NCBI RefSeq assembly: GCF_014639535.1
Contig: NZ_BMGA01000005.1
Location: forward strand, 73,455 to 137,454
Direction of reading: 5' to 3'
Source: Flavobacterium palustre
Lineage (GTDB): Bacteria > Bacteroidota > Bacteroidia > Flavobacteriales > Flavobacteriaceae
DNA length: 64,000 nucleotides
Shown here: positions 8,911 to 17,008 of the stretch, piece by piece
Layout of the letters: each line of letters begins with the position of its first letter
Position numbering within the stretch: position 1 is the first letter of the stretch
Notes under the pieces: generated by a model
Seen by the model: the letters and a program-made list of their open reading frames with translations, nothing else
Database searches by the model: none
Told to the model about the DNA's origin: nothing
Position numbers and translations under genes: made by a program

Positions 8911-8981
8911 GTTTTAGGAATAAATTAGAACTATATTTTGTAAGAATATTTTAATATATTTGACTTAACAAAAATAATCGA

Positions 8982-9479
8982 ATGAAAAAATACTTTTTTA
9001 TAATATCAATTTTTCTGATTCAAACATCTATTTACTCTCAAGATTATATCAAATCTGATTCGTTGAAAATTGATAAAAAAAATTATCAAATACGTCATTT
9101 AAGTTATGGAAAATCAAGTGGATTAAAACTATTCAAAGTTTTAACTTGTGATCTTTCTAATCTAAAAAAAATAGAAACCGAAATAAAAAACTGTTGGAAT
9201 AATCATAAACTTGAATGCACAGAATTTTATATCATTTCAATTCCGAATTATCAAAATCTCCAATCGGATCAAGAAACAGATATTTTAATCAAATTTTTAG
9301 AAAAAATTGATGCCGAAAGAATGAAATTAAAATTATCAACCGCATTAGTAAAATACAAAATTTTAAAAGACTTCACTTGTGAATATTTTTTAGACAAGCC
9401 AAAAGAAAATTTAAACAATTTTAAAGATTATAAATTAAACATAAAACAATCAGAGGTTTGCCCCTTTTTACTAAAATAA
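8982..9479 (+). CDS. Secreted hypothetical protein
   Basis: I do not recognise this 165-residue protein. It has a signal peptide of about 19 residues (ending IYSQ) and then a lysine- and asparagine-rich, probably alpha/beta mature part with four cysteines (in 'LTCDL', 'NNCW...LEC'-like region, 'FTCEY' and 'SEVCPF') that could form disulphides after export. Its base composition is clearly more AT-rich than that of htpG next door, which, with the repeats around it, suggests accessory DNA. A TATATTTG box (8955-8962) lies 19 bases before the ATG. Reading frame and signal peptide make it a likely real gene. Confidence 0.65.
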   Translation: MKKYFFIISIFLIQTSIYSQDYIKSDSLKIDKKNYQIRHLSYGKSSGLKLFKVLTCDLSNLKKIETEIKNCWNNHKLECTEFYIISIPNYQNLQSDQETDILIKFLEKIDAERMKLKLSTALVKYKILKDFTCEYFLDKPKENLNNFKDYKLNIKQSEVCPFLLK

Positions 9480-9543
9480 AATTTAATAGCGAGTAAATAT
9501 TATTCTTATTTACAACAATAAGCAACTTTGTAGAGTTACTAAA

Positions 9544-9656
9544 TGAGATTCCTCATTCTTCGGAATGACAAGATTGCGGGTAAAACTGCTTTCAAAATGT
9601 TCTTTTACACAAAGTAAAACCGTCCAGTCTGTCATTCCGAAGAATGAGGAATCTCA
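9544..9656. repeat. Miniature inverted-repeat element, 27-bp perfect arms
   Basis: Two perfect 27-base inverted arms (9544-9570 and 9630-9656) are separated by 59 bases. Each arm holds the smaller palindrome CATTCTTCGGAATG. There is no open reading frame inside. The shape suggests a MITE-like or REP-like element, or a very long hairpin in RNA; I remember GTCATTCCGAAGAATGAGG-like strings as common between Flavobacterium genes, but cannot count copies here. Confidence 0.82.
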
Positions 9657-9703
9657 TCAACACTTTTCCGGTCAGATGGTATAAATAAAAATTAGAAAAT
9701 ACA

Positions 9704-10360
9704 ATGAAAACAATAAAAATTCTTCTTACAGCATTTTTTACAACAATACTATTTGCTCAAGGGAAAAAACCAACTGATTTTATCCCTAAAGGTTATGTTC
9801 TTTTTGAAAAAACAAATGGTGATTTAGACAAGGATGGCATTGAAGATTGTGTACTTATCATAAAAGCTACTGATAAAAATAAAATCATTAAAGACGAAAA
9901 TCGTGGAGAATTAGACCGAAACCGCAGAGGGATTATTATTTTATGGAACAAAAAAAACCGTTATGAATTGGCTGCGAAAAACTACAATTGTTTCTCTTCT
10001 GAAAATGAAGATGGAGGCGTTTATTTCCCTCCAGAATTAAGCGTTTTAATAGAAAAAGGAAAATTAATTGTACATTACGGACATGGTAGATACGGTTATT
10101 GGAAATATACTTTTCGATATAAAGACACTGATTTTGATTTAATTGGTTATGACATAAGCAATGGCGGAGCAGTTATTAGCGATGAAACCAGTATTAATTT
10201 CCTAACTAAAAAGAAACTTCAAAGAGTAAACACTAACAAAAATGACGAAGGTGGTCAGGAAGTTTTTAAAGATACTTGGAAAACTATAAAACAAAATCCA
10301 CTCATCAAACTATCAGAAATTAAAGATTTTGACGAACTCTATTTAGGAGATTACGAATAA
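9704..10360 (+). CDS. Secreted hypothetical protein with Asp-rich calcium-like loop
   Basis: Predicted exported protein of 218 residues with a signal peptide of about 19 residues ending LFAQ. Near the mature N-terminus is 'GDLDKDGIEDCVLII', an Asp-rich loop like the calcium-binding repeats of EF-hand/FG-GAP-type proteins. The rest ('RGIIILWNKKNRYELAAKNY', 'LIVHYGHGRYGYWKYTFRYKDTDFDLIGYD') resembles Bacteroidota secreted proteins described only as hypothetical. It is six bases upstream of the YdeI-like gene, so the two may share a transcript, although a secreted and a cytoplasmic protein make odd partners. The region is AT-rich and lies between repeats. Confidence 0.7.
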   Translation: MKTIKILLTAFFTTILFAQGKKPTDFIPKGYVLFEKTNGDLDKDGIEDCVLIIKATDKNKIIKDENRGELDRNRRGIIILWNKKNRYELAAKNYNCFSSENEDGGVYFPPELSVLIEKGKLIVHYGHGRYGYWKYTFRYKDTDFDLIGYDISNGGAVISDETSINFLTKKKLQRVNTNKNDEGGQEVFKDTWKTIKQNPLIKLSEIKDFDELYLGDYE

Positions 10361-10365
10361 AACCA

Positions 10366-10935
10366 ATGAACGAAAAACCAACCTTATACTTTAAAAATGA
10401 TTCCGAGTGGAGAGCATGGCTGCATGAAAATCATAGCACACACAAGGCAGTGTATTTGATTTTTTACAAAGTGGCACACGAAGCCGAAAGTATGCGTTGG
10501 GAAGAAGCTGTAAAAGTCGCTATTTGCTATGGTTGGATCGATTCAACCGTTAAAAAACTGGACGAAGACCGGAGGCTGCAACTTTTTACGCCACGAAAAG
10601 ACAAAAGTGTTTGGAGTAAACTCAACAAAACCTACATCGAAGAATTGATTGCATCCAACTTAATGCATGAAAGTGGTTTGAAAAAAATTGGAACAGCTAA
10701 GAATAATGGTTCCTGGGAAAGTCTGGACGCTGTTGAAAACCTGGAAATTCCAGAGGATTTGCAATTGGCTTTTAATCAAAATCCTGTTGCATTTACTCAT
10801 TATGAAAATTTCGCTAAATCATATAAAAAAGGCTATTTGCATTGGCTAAACCAAGCCAAACGGTCAGCAACAAGACAGAACAGAATTGTTCAAATTATCA
10901 ATTTGTGTGAGCGAAATTGTAAAGCAAGAGGATAA
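10366..10935 (+). CDS. YdeI/OmpD-associated (OmdA) family protein
   Basis: Cytoplasmic protein of 189 residues in the YdeI/OmdA ('bacteriocin-protection') family. Diagnostic strings are 'WLHENHSTHKAVYLIFYKV', 'EEAVKVAICYGWIDSTVKKLDEDRRLQLFTPRK...SVWSKLNK', and the C-terminal 'FAKSYKKGYLHWLNQAKRSATRQNRI'. Family members have been linked to resistance to antimicrobial peptides or polymyxin in some bacteria, but a biochemical activity is not established. It starts six bases after the preceding secreted-protein gene and is followed by a palindromic repeat. The family is clear; any role in defence here is inference. Confidence 0.88.
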   Translation: MNEKPTLYFKNDSEWRAWLHENHSTHKAVYLIFYKVAHEAESMRWEEAVKVAICYGWIDSTVKKLDEDRRLQLFTPRKDKSVWSKLNKTYIEELIASNLMHESGLKKIGTAKNNGSWESLDAVENLEIPEDLQLAFNQNPVAFTHYENFAKSYKKGYLHWLNQAKRSATRQNRIVQIINLCERNCKARG

Positions 10936-10942
10936 ATACAAC

Positions 10943-11013
10943 TGTCACACTGAGCCTGTCGAAGTGCTTTTAGCGAGGTCTTCGACTCCCGAAGCTTCGG
11001 GACAGACTGACAT
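10943..11013. repeat. Intergenic palindromic repeat (CTGAGCCTGTCGAAG type)
   Basis: The element starts TGTCACACTGAGCCTGTCG and ends GACAGACTGACATT, partly inverse to each other. It contains the perfect 16-base palindrome TCCCGAAGCTTCGGGA (10987-11002), related to the palindrome at 5523-5540. No ORF is inside. It lies between two small genes on the same strand. Confidence 0.7.
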
Positions 11014-11031
11014 TACAAAATAATTACAACT

Positions 11032-11589
11032 ATGAAAAAGAAATTAACAGCAACAGAATTAGAAGCACTATTAAAAATAATAAAATCCCGTTTTGAACAA
11101 AATAGGAATCGCCATGAAGGTTTGGAATGGAATAAAGTTCAAGCCAAACTCGAAGCCAATCCTGAAAAACTCTGGTCGCTAAACGAAATGGAAAAAACAG
11201 GCGGCGAACCGGATGTGGTAAATTATGATAAAAACACAGGAGCATATATTTTTTATGATTGTTCTGCCGAGAGTCCCAAAGAGCGCAGAAGTCTTTGTTA
11301 TGACCGTCAGGCATTGGATTCCAGAAAAGAAAACAAACCTAAAAACAATGTAGAAGATGTAGCTGCTGCAATGGGAATCACACTTTTATCAGAAACAGAA
11401 TATCGGGAATTGCAAAAACTGGGAAAATTCGACACTAAAACATCCAGTTGGATTCAAACTCCTGATGAAATCAGAAAACTGGGCGGTGCCATTTTTGCTG
11501 ATTTCCGTTATAACAATGTGTTCATCTACCACAACGGCGCTGAATCGTACTATGCTGCCAGAGGATTTCGTGGAGCTTTAAAAGTTTAA
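11032..11589 (+). CDS. DUF4256 family protein
   Basis: Cytoplasmic protein of 185 residues matching the DUF4256 family by overall pattern: 'LLKIIKSRFEQNRNRHEGLEW', 'KLWSLNEMEKTGGEPDVV', 'YIFYDCSAESPKERRSLCYDR', 'AAAMGITLLSETEYRELQKLGKFDTKTSSWI' and the C-terminal 'FADFRYNNVFIYHNGAESYYAARGFRG'. The family occurs sporadically in many bacteria and has no assigned function. It is free-standing between a repeat and a small membrane-protein gene 24 bases downstream. The conserved aromatic C-terminus is typical of the family. Confidence 0.85.
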   Translation: MKKKLTATELEALLKIIKSRFEQNRNRHEGLEWNKVQAKLEANPEKLWSLNEMEKTGGEPDVVNYDKNTGAYIFYDCSAESPKERRSLCYDRQALDSRKENKPKNNVEDVAAAMGITLLSETEYRELQKLGKFDTKTSSWIQTPDEIRKLGGAIFADFRYNNVFIYHNGAESYYAARGFRGALKV

Positions 11590-11613
11590 TTTTCACATAT
11601 AAAAAAAAATAAA

Positions 11614-12324
11614 ATGACATTGACATTAATTGCTATAAGCCTGATTTTTATCGCTATAGGATTTATTCTTACCGAAAATAATGCCAAATATTTGCTTTCG
11701 GGATACAATACCATGAGTGAAGAAGAGCGAAAAAAGGTTGACATCAAAAATTACATCCCTTATTGTAAAAAGTTTCACTTCTTTTTAGGCGGTTCGCTTT
11801 TCTTAATTGGAAGCCTACTGAATTATTTTGTACATGAAAACATTGCCGGAATTTTCATGGTCATCTATCCTATTCTGGGCTATATCTATTTTGTTACCAC
11901 GTCGGCTAAATACTTTAATTCTAAAAAGAATCAAATTGGTGCTTATCTTCTTATGGGAATTTTAGTTGTTATGATTGTTTTTCTCGGACGTGACCTTCAG
12001 GAAAACAAACTTATTTTGAATTCCAATTCTATTGAATTTGAAGGAAGCTATGGCGAAACTGTACCTTTGAATACGATAAAAAGTATCGAATTAGTTCCCG
12101 AAAAACCAAAAATCAACCGAAGAACCAATGGTTTTTCACTGGGAACTATTAAAAAAGGCTATTTCAAAACAGATCGAGGCGAAACTGTAAAACTGATTTT
12201 GAACGGAGACAATAAGCCGTATATCCTTTTAACAAAATTAGATGGCACGAAAATTTATTATTCTGCAAAAGAAGAATCGAACGAAAAACTGTTCGAAAAA
12301 ATTAAATCTGCATCCATAAAATAA
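11614..12324 (+). CDS. Membrane protein, DUF3784-like N-terminus
   Basis: Inner-membrane protein of 236 residues. Hydrophobic segments lie at about 3-20, 53-71, 75-96 and 107-126, and the last 100 residues are soluble and beta-rich ('SNSIEFEGSYGETVPLNTIKSIELVPEKPKI'), like a bacterial PH-type domain. The first half, including 'KYLLSGYNTMSEEERKKVDIKNY', matches DUF3784 proteins, which are small membrane proteins of unknown role. It starts 24 bases after the DUF4256 gene, so co-transcription is likely. Partial matching makes the family call moderately sure; no function can be given. Confidence 0.75.
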   Translation: MTLTLIAISLIFIAIGFILTENNAKYLLSGYNTMSEEERKKVDIKNYIPYCKKFHFFLGGSLFLIGSLLNYFVHENIAGIFMVIYPILGYIYFVTTSAKYFNSKKNQIGAYLLMGILVVMIVFLGRDLQENKLILNSNSIEFEGSYGETVPLNTIKSIELVPEKPKINRRTNGFSLGTIKKGYFKTDRGETVKLILNGDNKPYILLTKLDGTKIYYSAKEESNEKLFEKIKSASIK

Positions 12325-12365
12325 AATATGCCTATCCATTACTTATACCAATTTTGAAAATGGCA

Positions 12366-12481
12366 CACGGATGACGCAGATTTCAACCGATAAAAACGGA
12401 TTTTTAAATTAATATCAGTAAAAATCCGTCTAATCAGCGTCATCTGTGTTCTTCATTAGGTTATTAGTCCGCTTAGCGGAC
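12366..12481. repeat. Nested inverted-repeat element plus GTCCGC hairpin
   Basis: Outer arms CACGGATGACGC (12366-12377) and GCGTCATCTGTG (12437-12448) enclose inner arms ACGGATTTTT (12396-12405) and AAAAATCCGT (12420-12429), which together fold as one long hairpin. A second hairpin, GTCCGC-TTA-GCGGAC (12467-12481), follows. No ORF is inside. This accounts for most of the gap between the membrane-protein gene and the converging His-rich gene. Confidence 0.72.
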
Positions 12482-12490
12482 AGTCATAAA

Positions 12491-12526
12491 ATAAAAAGCC
12501 ATCTCATTCTAAAAATGAGACGGCTT
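12491..12526 (-). terminator. Rho-independent terminator on minus strand
   Basis: A 13-bp stem (12496-12508 with 12514-12526, one G-T pair when read on the minus strand) is followed there by a T-rich run (TTTTTATTTTAT). It lies 18 bases after the stop codon of the His/Tyr-rich secreted-protein gene. Confidence 0.85.
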
Positions 12527-12543
12527 CCTGACTTTGAAATAAA

Positions 12544-13014
12544 TTAAAGTCCTAATCGTACGCTGGGGGTACGTACACCTATTTGAGTATTTATCCTCGT
12601 ACTTGTACTTGGAGTCCTTTGATAATAAGCAGGCTGATTGTATTGGTAATAATAAAATCGGGCGTGTGTGTAAAAATAATCGTCGTGATGGCAATGGGCA
12701 TCGCAATGATCATAATGTTCGGTATAAACCTCTTTTTTACTGGTAATATAAGAGCGGTAGGCTTTTCTGTCTCTTTCTTTCAATTCTTTTTCATAGGCTT
12801 TCTGTTCTTTCCAAAAAGCTTTTTCTTCCGACTTGGTTTTTGCCTCAAAACGCAACTCATATTGCGCATCTTCGACACCTCTTTTATGGTAATACGAAAG
12901 TTTATCAGAACCGTTACGGCTATTTATTTCGGCTCCCGTCTGAGCTTCCTGAGCCTGAACCGTTAGCATTGTTCCTAAAAAAAAGAATCCGAATAAGCTG
13001 TTAATCCTTTTCAT
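12544..13014 (-). CDS. Secreted protein with His/Tyr-rich segment, function unknown
   Basis: Exported protein of about 156 residues with a signal peptide ending VQAQ; an ATG three codons earlier is equally possible. The middle is a charged helix (about 50-85, 'KTKSEEKAFWKEQKAYEKELKERDRKAY'). It is followed by a histidine cluster ('EHYDHCDAHCHHDDYFYTHARFYYYQY') with two cysteines, which looks suited to binding Zn, Cu or Ni. The C-terminus is Thr/Arg-rich ('STSTRINTQIGVRTPSVRLGL'). I do not recognise a family. It has its own terminator. Metal binding is inferred from composition only. Confidence 0.7.
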   Translation of the reverse strand: MKRINSLFGFFFLGTMLTVQAQEAQTGAEINSRNGSDKLSYYHKRGVEDAQYELRFEAKTKSEEKAFWKEQKAYEKELKERDRKAYRSYITSKKEVYTEHYDHCDAHCHHDDYFYTHARFYYYQYNQPAYYQRTPSTSTRINTQIGVRTPSVRLGL

Positions 13015-13229
13015 AATATTCATTTTTAATTATCGTTAGTAATAGTATTTCTATAATTAAGACAACCGTGAATAATTTTACCCTACCCTAATGGAAAAAT
13101 AAATTGCGTATTTTAGTTTTTTTTAACTCCATTAAACCTTTTTGACACTTTAACATCTTAACTGATAACAACCTATAAAAAACCAACCCCGATACCGAAG
13201 TTACGGTACGGAACTAAACCTAATCAACT

Positions 13230-14630
13230 ATGAATCCTAATACGCTATGGTCCCTCCGTTTAGGTTTTTCAAACCAGCAAGCTACAGCAATTGAAAAAAT
13301 GGGAATCGAAAAATTCCTGGATGCTTCGTTTAAAAGTAATTTTGACAACAGCATTCCCGATTTTTTAAAAGACAGCCCGAAAACTTTGGCTGATTATCGT
13401 GAACTACGAAAAAAAGCAAAAGCTCTTACCGAAGATCAAAAAAAAGAAATCCAAAAACAGGAAGTCCTCACCTCATTAGAAATGAAAGCCTGGTGGCTGG
13501 ACAAAATGATGCACAACAACTATCCTTTACAGGAAAAAATGACACTTTTTTTACACAATCATTTTGTTTCAACCTATCAAAAAGTAAAAGTCAACTATTG
13601 GATTTTCGAACACAATCAATTGCTGCGAAAACACGCTTTTGGCAATTTCAAAGAATTAACGAAAGCCATGTTAAAATCCAACGCCATGTTGCGTTACTTA
13701 GACAATGTTGATAATCGAAAAGGCAAAATCAACGAAAACCTGAGTCGGGAATTACTGGAGCTCTTCACTTTGGGCATTGGCAACTACACCGAAGAGGACA
13801 TCAAAAACGGCGCTAAAGCATTGGCAGGATTAGGAATTGGTGAAAACGGAGGTGTGTATCGGGACAAATTAGCCGACGATTCAGAGATTATCTACTTTGG
13901 CAAAAAAGGACATTTTAAGGTTGATGACATTGTTGATATTATTTTTAAGCAAAAAAACAGTCCGTACCTTTTTACCCGAAAAATATTGCAATGGTTTATT
14001 TATGACAATCCCAGCGAAAAACTGGTGACTTATTATGGTGATTATTTCAGGAAACAAAATTTTGAAATAAAACCTCTGTTAGAAAAAATTTTCACCGAAG
14101 AATTTGATAAAAAAACCGCTGGTTCAAAAATTAAAAACCCTCTGGAATATAGTTTACAATTGCTTTCCGAATTGCACATTAATCCCCGAAATAACCGACC
14201 AATAGTGGTTTTTCTAAAAAGCCAGGGCATGGATTTATTCAATCAGCCCAATGTAAAAGGCTGGGAAGGCGGAAAATCCTGGCTGACTTCTCAAATCTAC
14301 TTGCAACGCAACAATCTGGCGGATTTGTACTGCAGCGGAAGGGAAAATTTCAATCAGAGAACCATGGCTAACATGATGGAAGAAAATCCAAATAACAATC
14401 GTGCTGCGCTGAGAAAAACGGTCATTCAACTGGATTGGAAAAAAGGAACTAACAAGGAAATCATCAGCGAATTATCCGATCGATTATTGTTTCAGGTGGA
14501 CAATGATACCCAAAAAGATTTCGAAAACATCATAAAATACGATTTTGATTTTAATGCTCAAAATGCCCATCAGGCTGTCTTAAGACTCTTCAACGCTATG
14601 GTTAAAGAACCTGAATTTCAATTAATTTAA
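13230..14630 (+). CDS. DUF1800 family protein
   Basis: Protein of 466 residues in the DUF1800 family. Typical strings are 'LGFSNQQATAIEKMGIEKFLD', 'WWLDKMMHNNYPLQEKMTLFLHNHFVSTYQKV', 'NLSRELLELFTLGIGNYTEEDI', and the C-terminal region with 'SQGMDLFNQPNVKGWEGGKSWL'. The family is nearly always encoded just before a DUF1501 protein, as here (25-base gap). The pair is believed to act outside the cytoplasm, but no activity has been proven. I see no clear signal peptide, so the start may be downstream of the real one or export may depend on the partner. Family call is firm. Confidence 0.92.
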   Translation: MNPNTLWSLRLGFSNQQATAIEKMGIEKFLDASFKSNFDNSIPDFLKDSPKTLADYRELRKKAKALTEDQKKEIQKQEVLTSLEMKAWWLDKMMHNNYPLQEKMTLFLHNHFVSTYQKVKVNYWIFEHNQLLRKHAFGNFKELTKAMLKSNAMLRYLDNVDNRKGKINENLSRELLELFTLGIGNYTEEDIKNGAKALAGLGIGENGGVYRDKLADDSEIIYFGKKGHFKVDDIVDIIFKQKNSPYLFTRKILQWFIYDNPSEKLVTYYGDYFRKQNFEIKPLLEKIFTEEFDKKTAGSKIKNPLEYSLQLLSELHINPRNNRPIVVFLKSQGMDLFNQPNVKGWEGGKSWLTSQIYLQRNNLADLYCSGRENFNQRTMANMMEENPNNNRAALRKTVIQLDWKKGTNKEIISELSDRLLFQVDNDTQKDFENIIKYDFDFNAQNAHQAVLRLFNAMVKEPEFQLI

Positions 14631-14655
14631 AAGCAAACTTCTAACAATACCGATT

Positions 14656-15822
14656 ATGAACAGAAGAAATTTTCTATCGCTTACAGGAACACTAACCGGA
14701 GGAGCCTTGTTATTACCTGATTTTTTATTTGCTTACGGTTCTCAAAAAAACTTAATTGCAGGCAACCAATGTCTGGTTTTTGTACAATTGAATGGCGGAA
14801 ATGACGGACTAAATACTTTTATCCCTTTTGAAGATCCTTTGTATTATAACTTTCGCCCAAAAATTGCTATTTCTAAAAATGAGGTCATTTCCACAACCAA
14901 AGGCATGGGATTTCATCCTGCATTAAAGGGATTTGCCCAAATGCAACAAAACGGCGATTTATCGGTAATCCAAAATGTGGGTTATCCTGAGCCGAATCGT
15001 TCGCATTTTAGAAGTCAGGAAATTTGGCAAACTGCCTCGGATTCTGACAAATACATTAATGAAGGCTGGCTGGGACGCTATCTTGATTTACAATGTGTGA
15101 ACCATACACCTACAGCCGGAATCAACATCGATTCGATCGATAATTTATCGCTAAAAGGAGATAGTCCTAATTCCATAACCGTAAAAGATCCTGACCGATT
15201 TAAGATTAAAAATACAAAAGAAGAAACCGGTGTATTATCCGAGAATGCTTCGTTGGATTTTGTTCGAAAAGTAGCCAATTCGGTCTTAGAGGGTTCTGAA
15301 GAAATTCAAAAAGCCCTTACCCAATCGACTACCGAAACATCTTATCCTAAAAATGCTCTGGGGAAAAATCTGGAATGGATTGCCCGATTGATTAAAGGCA
15401 ATTTGAATTCAAAAGTATATTACACTTCGCAGGGTGGTTATGATACACACGACAATCAATTGGTAATCCAAAAAAACAAATTCAACGAATTAGACAGTGC
15501 TGTTTTTAGCTTTTATCAGGATTTAAAGCAGGCTAATTTACTGCAAAATGTAACCATCGTTGTATTTTCAGAATTTGGACGAAGAGTCAAAGACAACGGT
15601 AATGGAACCGACCACGGAACGGCAGCCCCAATGTTTGTCATTGGTGGACAAAACCGTGGAAAAGTGATTGGTAACAATCCTAATCTTGCCGATTTATCTC
15701 AAGGGGATTTGAAATACCAAATTGATTTCAGATCCGTTTATGCCAGTTTGTTAAAAGAGAAAATGGAATTTGATTACACTAAAATCGGAATTAAGAATCC
15801 GGCATTACAAGGTTTATTTTAA
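14656..15822 (+). CDS. DUF1501 family protein, Tat-type signal
   Basis: Protein of 388 residues in the DUF1501 family, related to the sulfatase/alkaline phosphatase fold. The N-terminus MNRRNFLSLTGTLTGGALLLP carries a twin-arginine motif (NRRNFLS), so it is probably exported folded. Family strings are 'LVFVQLNGGNDGLNTFIPFED', 'NRSHFRSQEIWQTA', 'YDTHDNQLVIQKNKFNELDSAV', 'VVFSEFGRRVKDNGNGTDHGTAAPMFVIGG'; the Asp/His residues resemble a metal site. It is the second gene of the DUF1800-DUF1501 operon. The substrate is unknown. Confidence 0.93.
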   Translation: MNRRNFLSLTGTLTGGALLLPDFLFAYGSQKNLIAGNQCLVFVQLNGGNDGLNTFIPFEDPLYYNFRPKIAISKNEVISTTKGMGFHPALKGFAQMQQNGDLSVIQNVGYPEPNRSHFRSQEIWQTASDSDKYINEGWLGRYLDLQCVNHTPTAGINIDSIDNLSLKGDSPNSITVKDPDRFKIKNTKEETGVLSENASLDFVRKVANSVLEGSEEIQKALTQSTTETSYPKNALGKNLEWIARLIKGNLNSKVYYTSQGGYDTHDNQLVIQKNKFNELDSAVFSFYQDLKQANLLQNVTIVVFSEFGRRVKDNGNGTDHGTAAPMFVIGGQNRGKVIGNNPNLADLSQGDLKYQIDFRSVYASLLKEKMEFDYTKIGIKNPALQGLF

Positions 15823-15894
15823 CAACATTATAACCTATTTTTCGTCTTATTTATTCCTGTTATAGCCTACTTTTGCAAGTTCAAAAATCATAAC

Positions 15895-16785
15895 ATGATT
15901 CAAAATAAAACACTAAAAGGTGTCCTATTTGTAGCATTAGGGGCCAGCAGTTACGGTATGCTGGCTAGTTTTGTCAAAATGGCTTATCAGGAAGGCTACA
16001 CCACTGCCGAAGTGAGTGGCGCTCAGTTTTCGATAGGTCTATTTACAGTTTTGCTCTTAAATATTTTTCGAAAAGTAAACAAGAATACCAACGAAGTAAA
16101 AATAGCCAGACACCAAATCCTGCAACTCATTTTAGCAGGAACTTCAATGGGATTTACCAGCGTATTTTACTATTTATCCGTGCGTTACATCTCGGTTTCC
16201 ATTGGAATTGTCTTATTGATGCAAACGGTTTGGATGGGCGTTTTACTCGAAATGTTCTTAGACAAAAAAAGACCTTCACTGCAAAAAATAATTTCAGTTG
16301 TTATCACTTTAATAGGCACAGTACTGGCAACTAATTTACTCCATAACGAAATTACTTTAGACTGGCGTGGTTTCTTTTGGGGATTATTAGCCGCTGCGGC
16401 ATTCACAACGACAATGTTTGGAGCGAATAAGGTGGCTGTTGAAATTCCTTCAATACAACGCAGTTTTTTTATGCTTATCGGAGGAACTTTAATTGTAATA
16501 TTATTTGGATTTATCACACAAAATACGCCTTTTAACTATTACATTTTCCTTAAATGGGGTATTATACTGTCTTTATTTGGCACTATTATTCCTCCTTTCC
16601 TGCTCAATACCGGATTTCCGCTTACAGGAATTGGATTGGGCAGTATTGTTTCGGCTTTAGAACTTCCCGTTTCGGTGACTATGGCTTATTTTTTATTAGC
16701 CGAAGAAGTTAACTGGTTACAATGGCTGGGTATTGTACTAATTCTTACAGCAATTATTTTGATGAATATTCGTTTCAAAAAATAA
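15895..16785 (+). CDS. DMT-family transporter (EamA)
   Basis: Inner-membrane protein of 296 residues with about ten hydrophobic segments in two repeated EamA halves (about 8-140 and 155-294). The first half begins 'GVLFVALGASSYGMLASFVKMAYQEGYTTAEV' and each half ends with the typical 'V.MAYFLLAEEVNWLQWLGIVLILTAIIL' pattern. Drug/metabolite transporters of this kind export amino acids, sugars or nucleotides; the substrate cannot be read from sequence. A TACTTTTG -7 box (15868-15875) lies 19 bases before the ATG, so it probably has its own promoter downstream of the DUF1501 gene. Confidence 0.93.
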   Translation: MIQNKTLKGVLFVALGASSYGMLASFVKMAYQEGYTTAEVSGAQFSIGLFTVLLLNIFRKVNKNTNEVKIARHQILQLILAGTSMGFTSVFYYLSVRYISVSIGIVLLMQTVWMGVLLEMFLDKKRPSLQKIISVVITLIGTVLATNLLHNEITLDWRGFFWGLLAAAAFTTTMFGANKVAVEIPSIQRSFFMLIGGTLIVILFGFITQNTPFNYYIFLKWGIILSLFGTIIPPFLLNTGFPLTGIGLGSIVSALELPVSVTMAYFLLAEEVNWLQWLGIVLILTAIILMNIRFKK

Positions 16786-17008
16786 TTGCATTTGCTTTTT
16801 TATACGCTAAAAACAGCTAAAAAAAGAACGCAAAAACAGCTAAAAAAACAACAGGAGTCGCAGCTAAAGAGAATTTGATAAAAAGTAAACAATCACACAA
16901 AAAAAACAAACTTTTGAATTGAAGTAATTATTTTTTTTATTAATATTGAAATCTATTACTGAATCATTTTAATTTAAAAAAAAACTATTTAGAATTAATT
17001 TTCACCTG

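Noticed and set aside
9544-9656. Insertion sequence
   Set aside because: Only 113 bases long with no transposase; called a miniature inverted-repeat element instead.
11030-11314. 94-codon minus-strand ORF opposite the DUF4256 gene
   Set aside because: Lies wholly over a well supported gene on the other strand and has no domain signature.
9544-12481. Clustered repeats as a CRISPR array
   Set aside because: The repeats are different inverted elements, not evenly spaced direct repeats with unique spacers, and no cas gene is near.
12583-12966. 127-codon plus-strand hydrophobic ORF opposite the His-rich gene
   Set aside because: It is the antisense shadow of a gene with a signal peptide and terminator; the hydrophobic look comes from reverse-complemented Lys/Glu codons.
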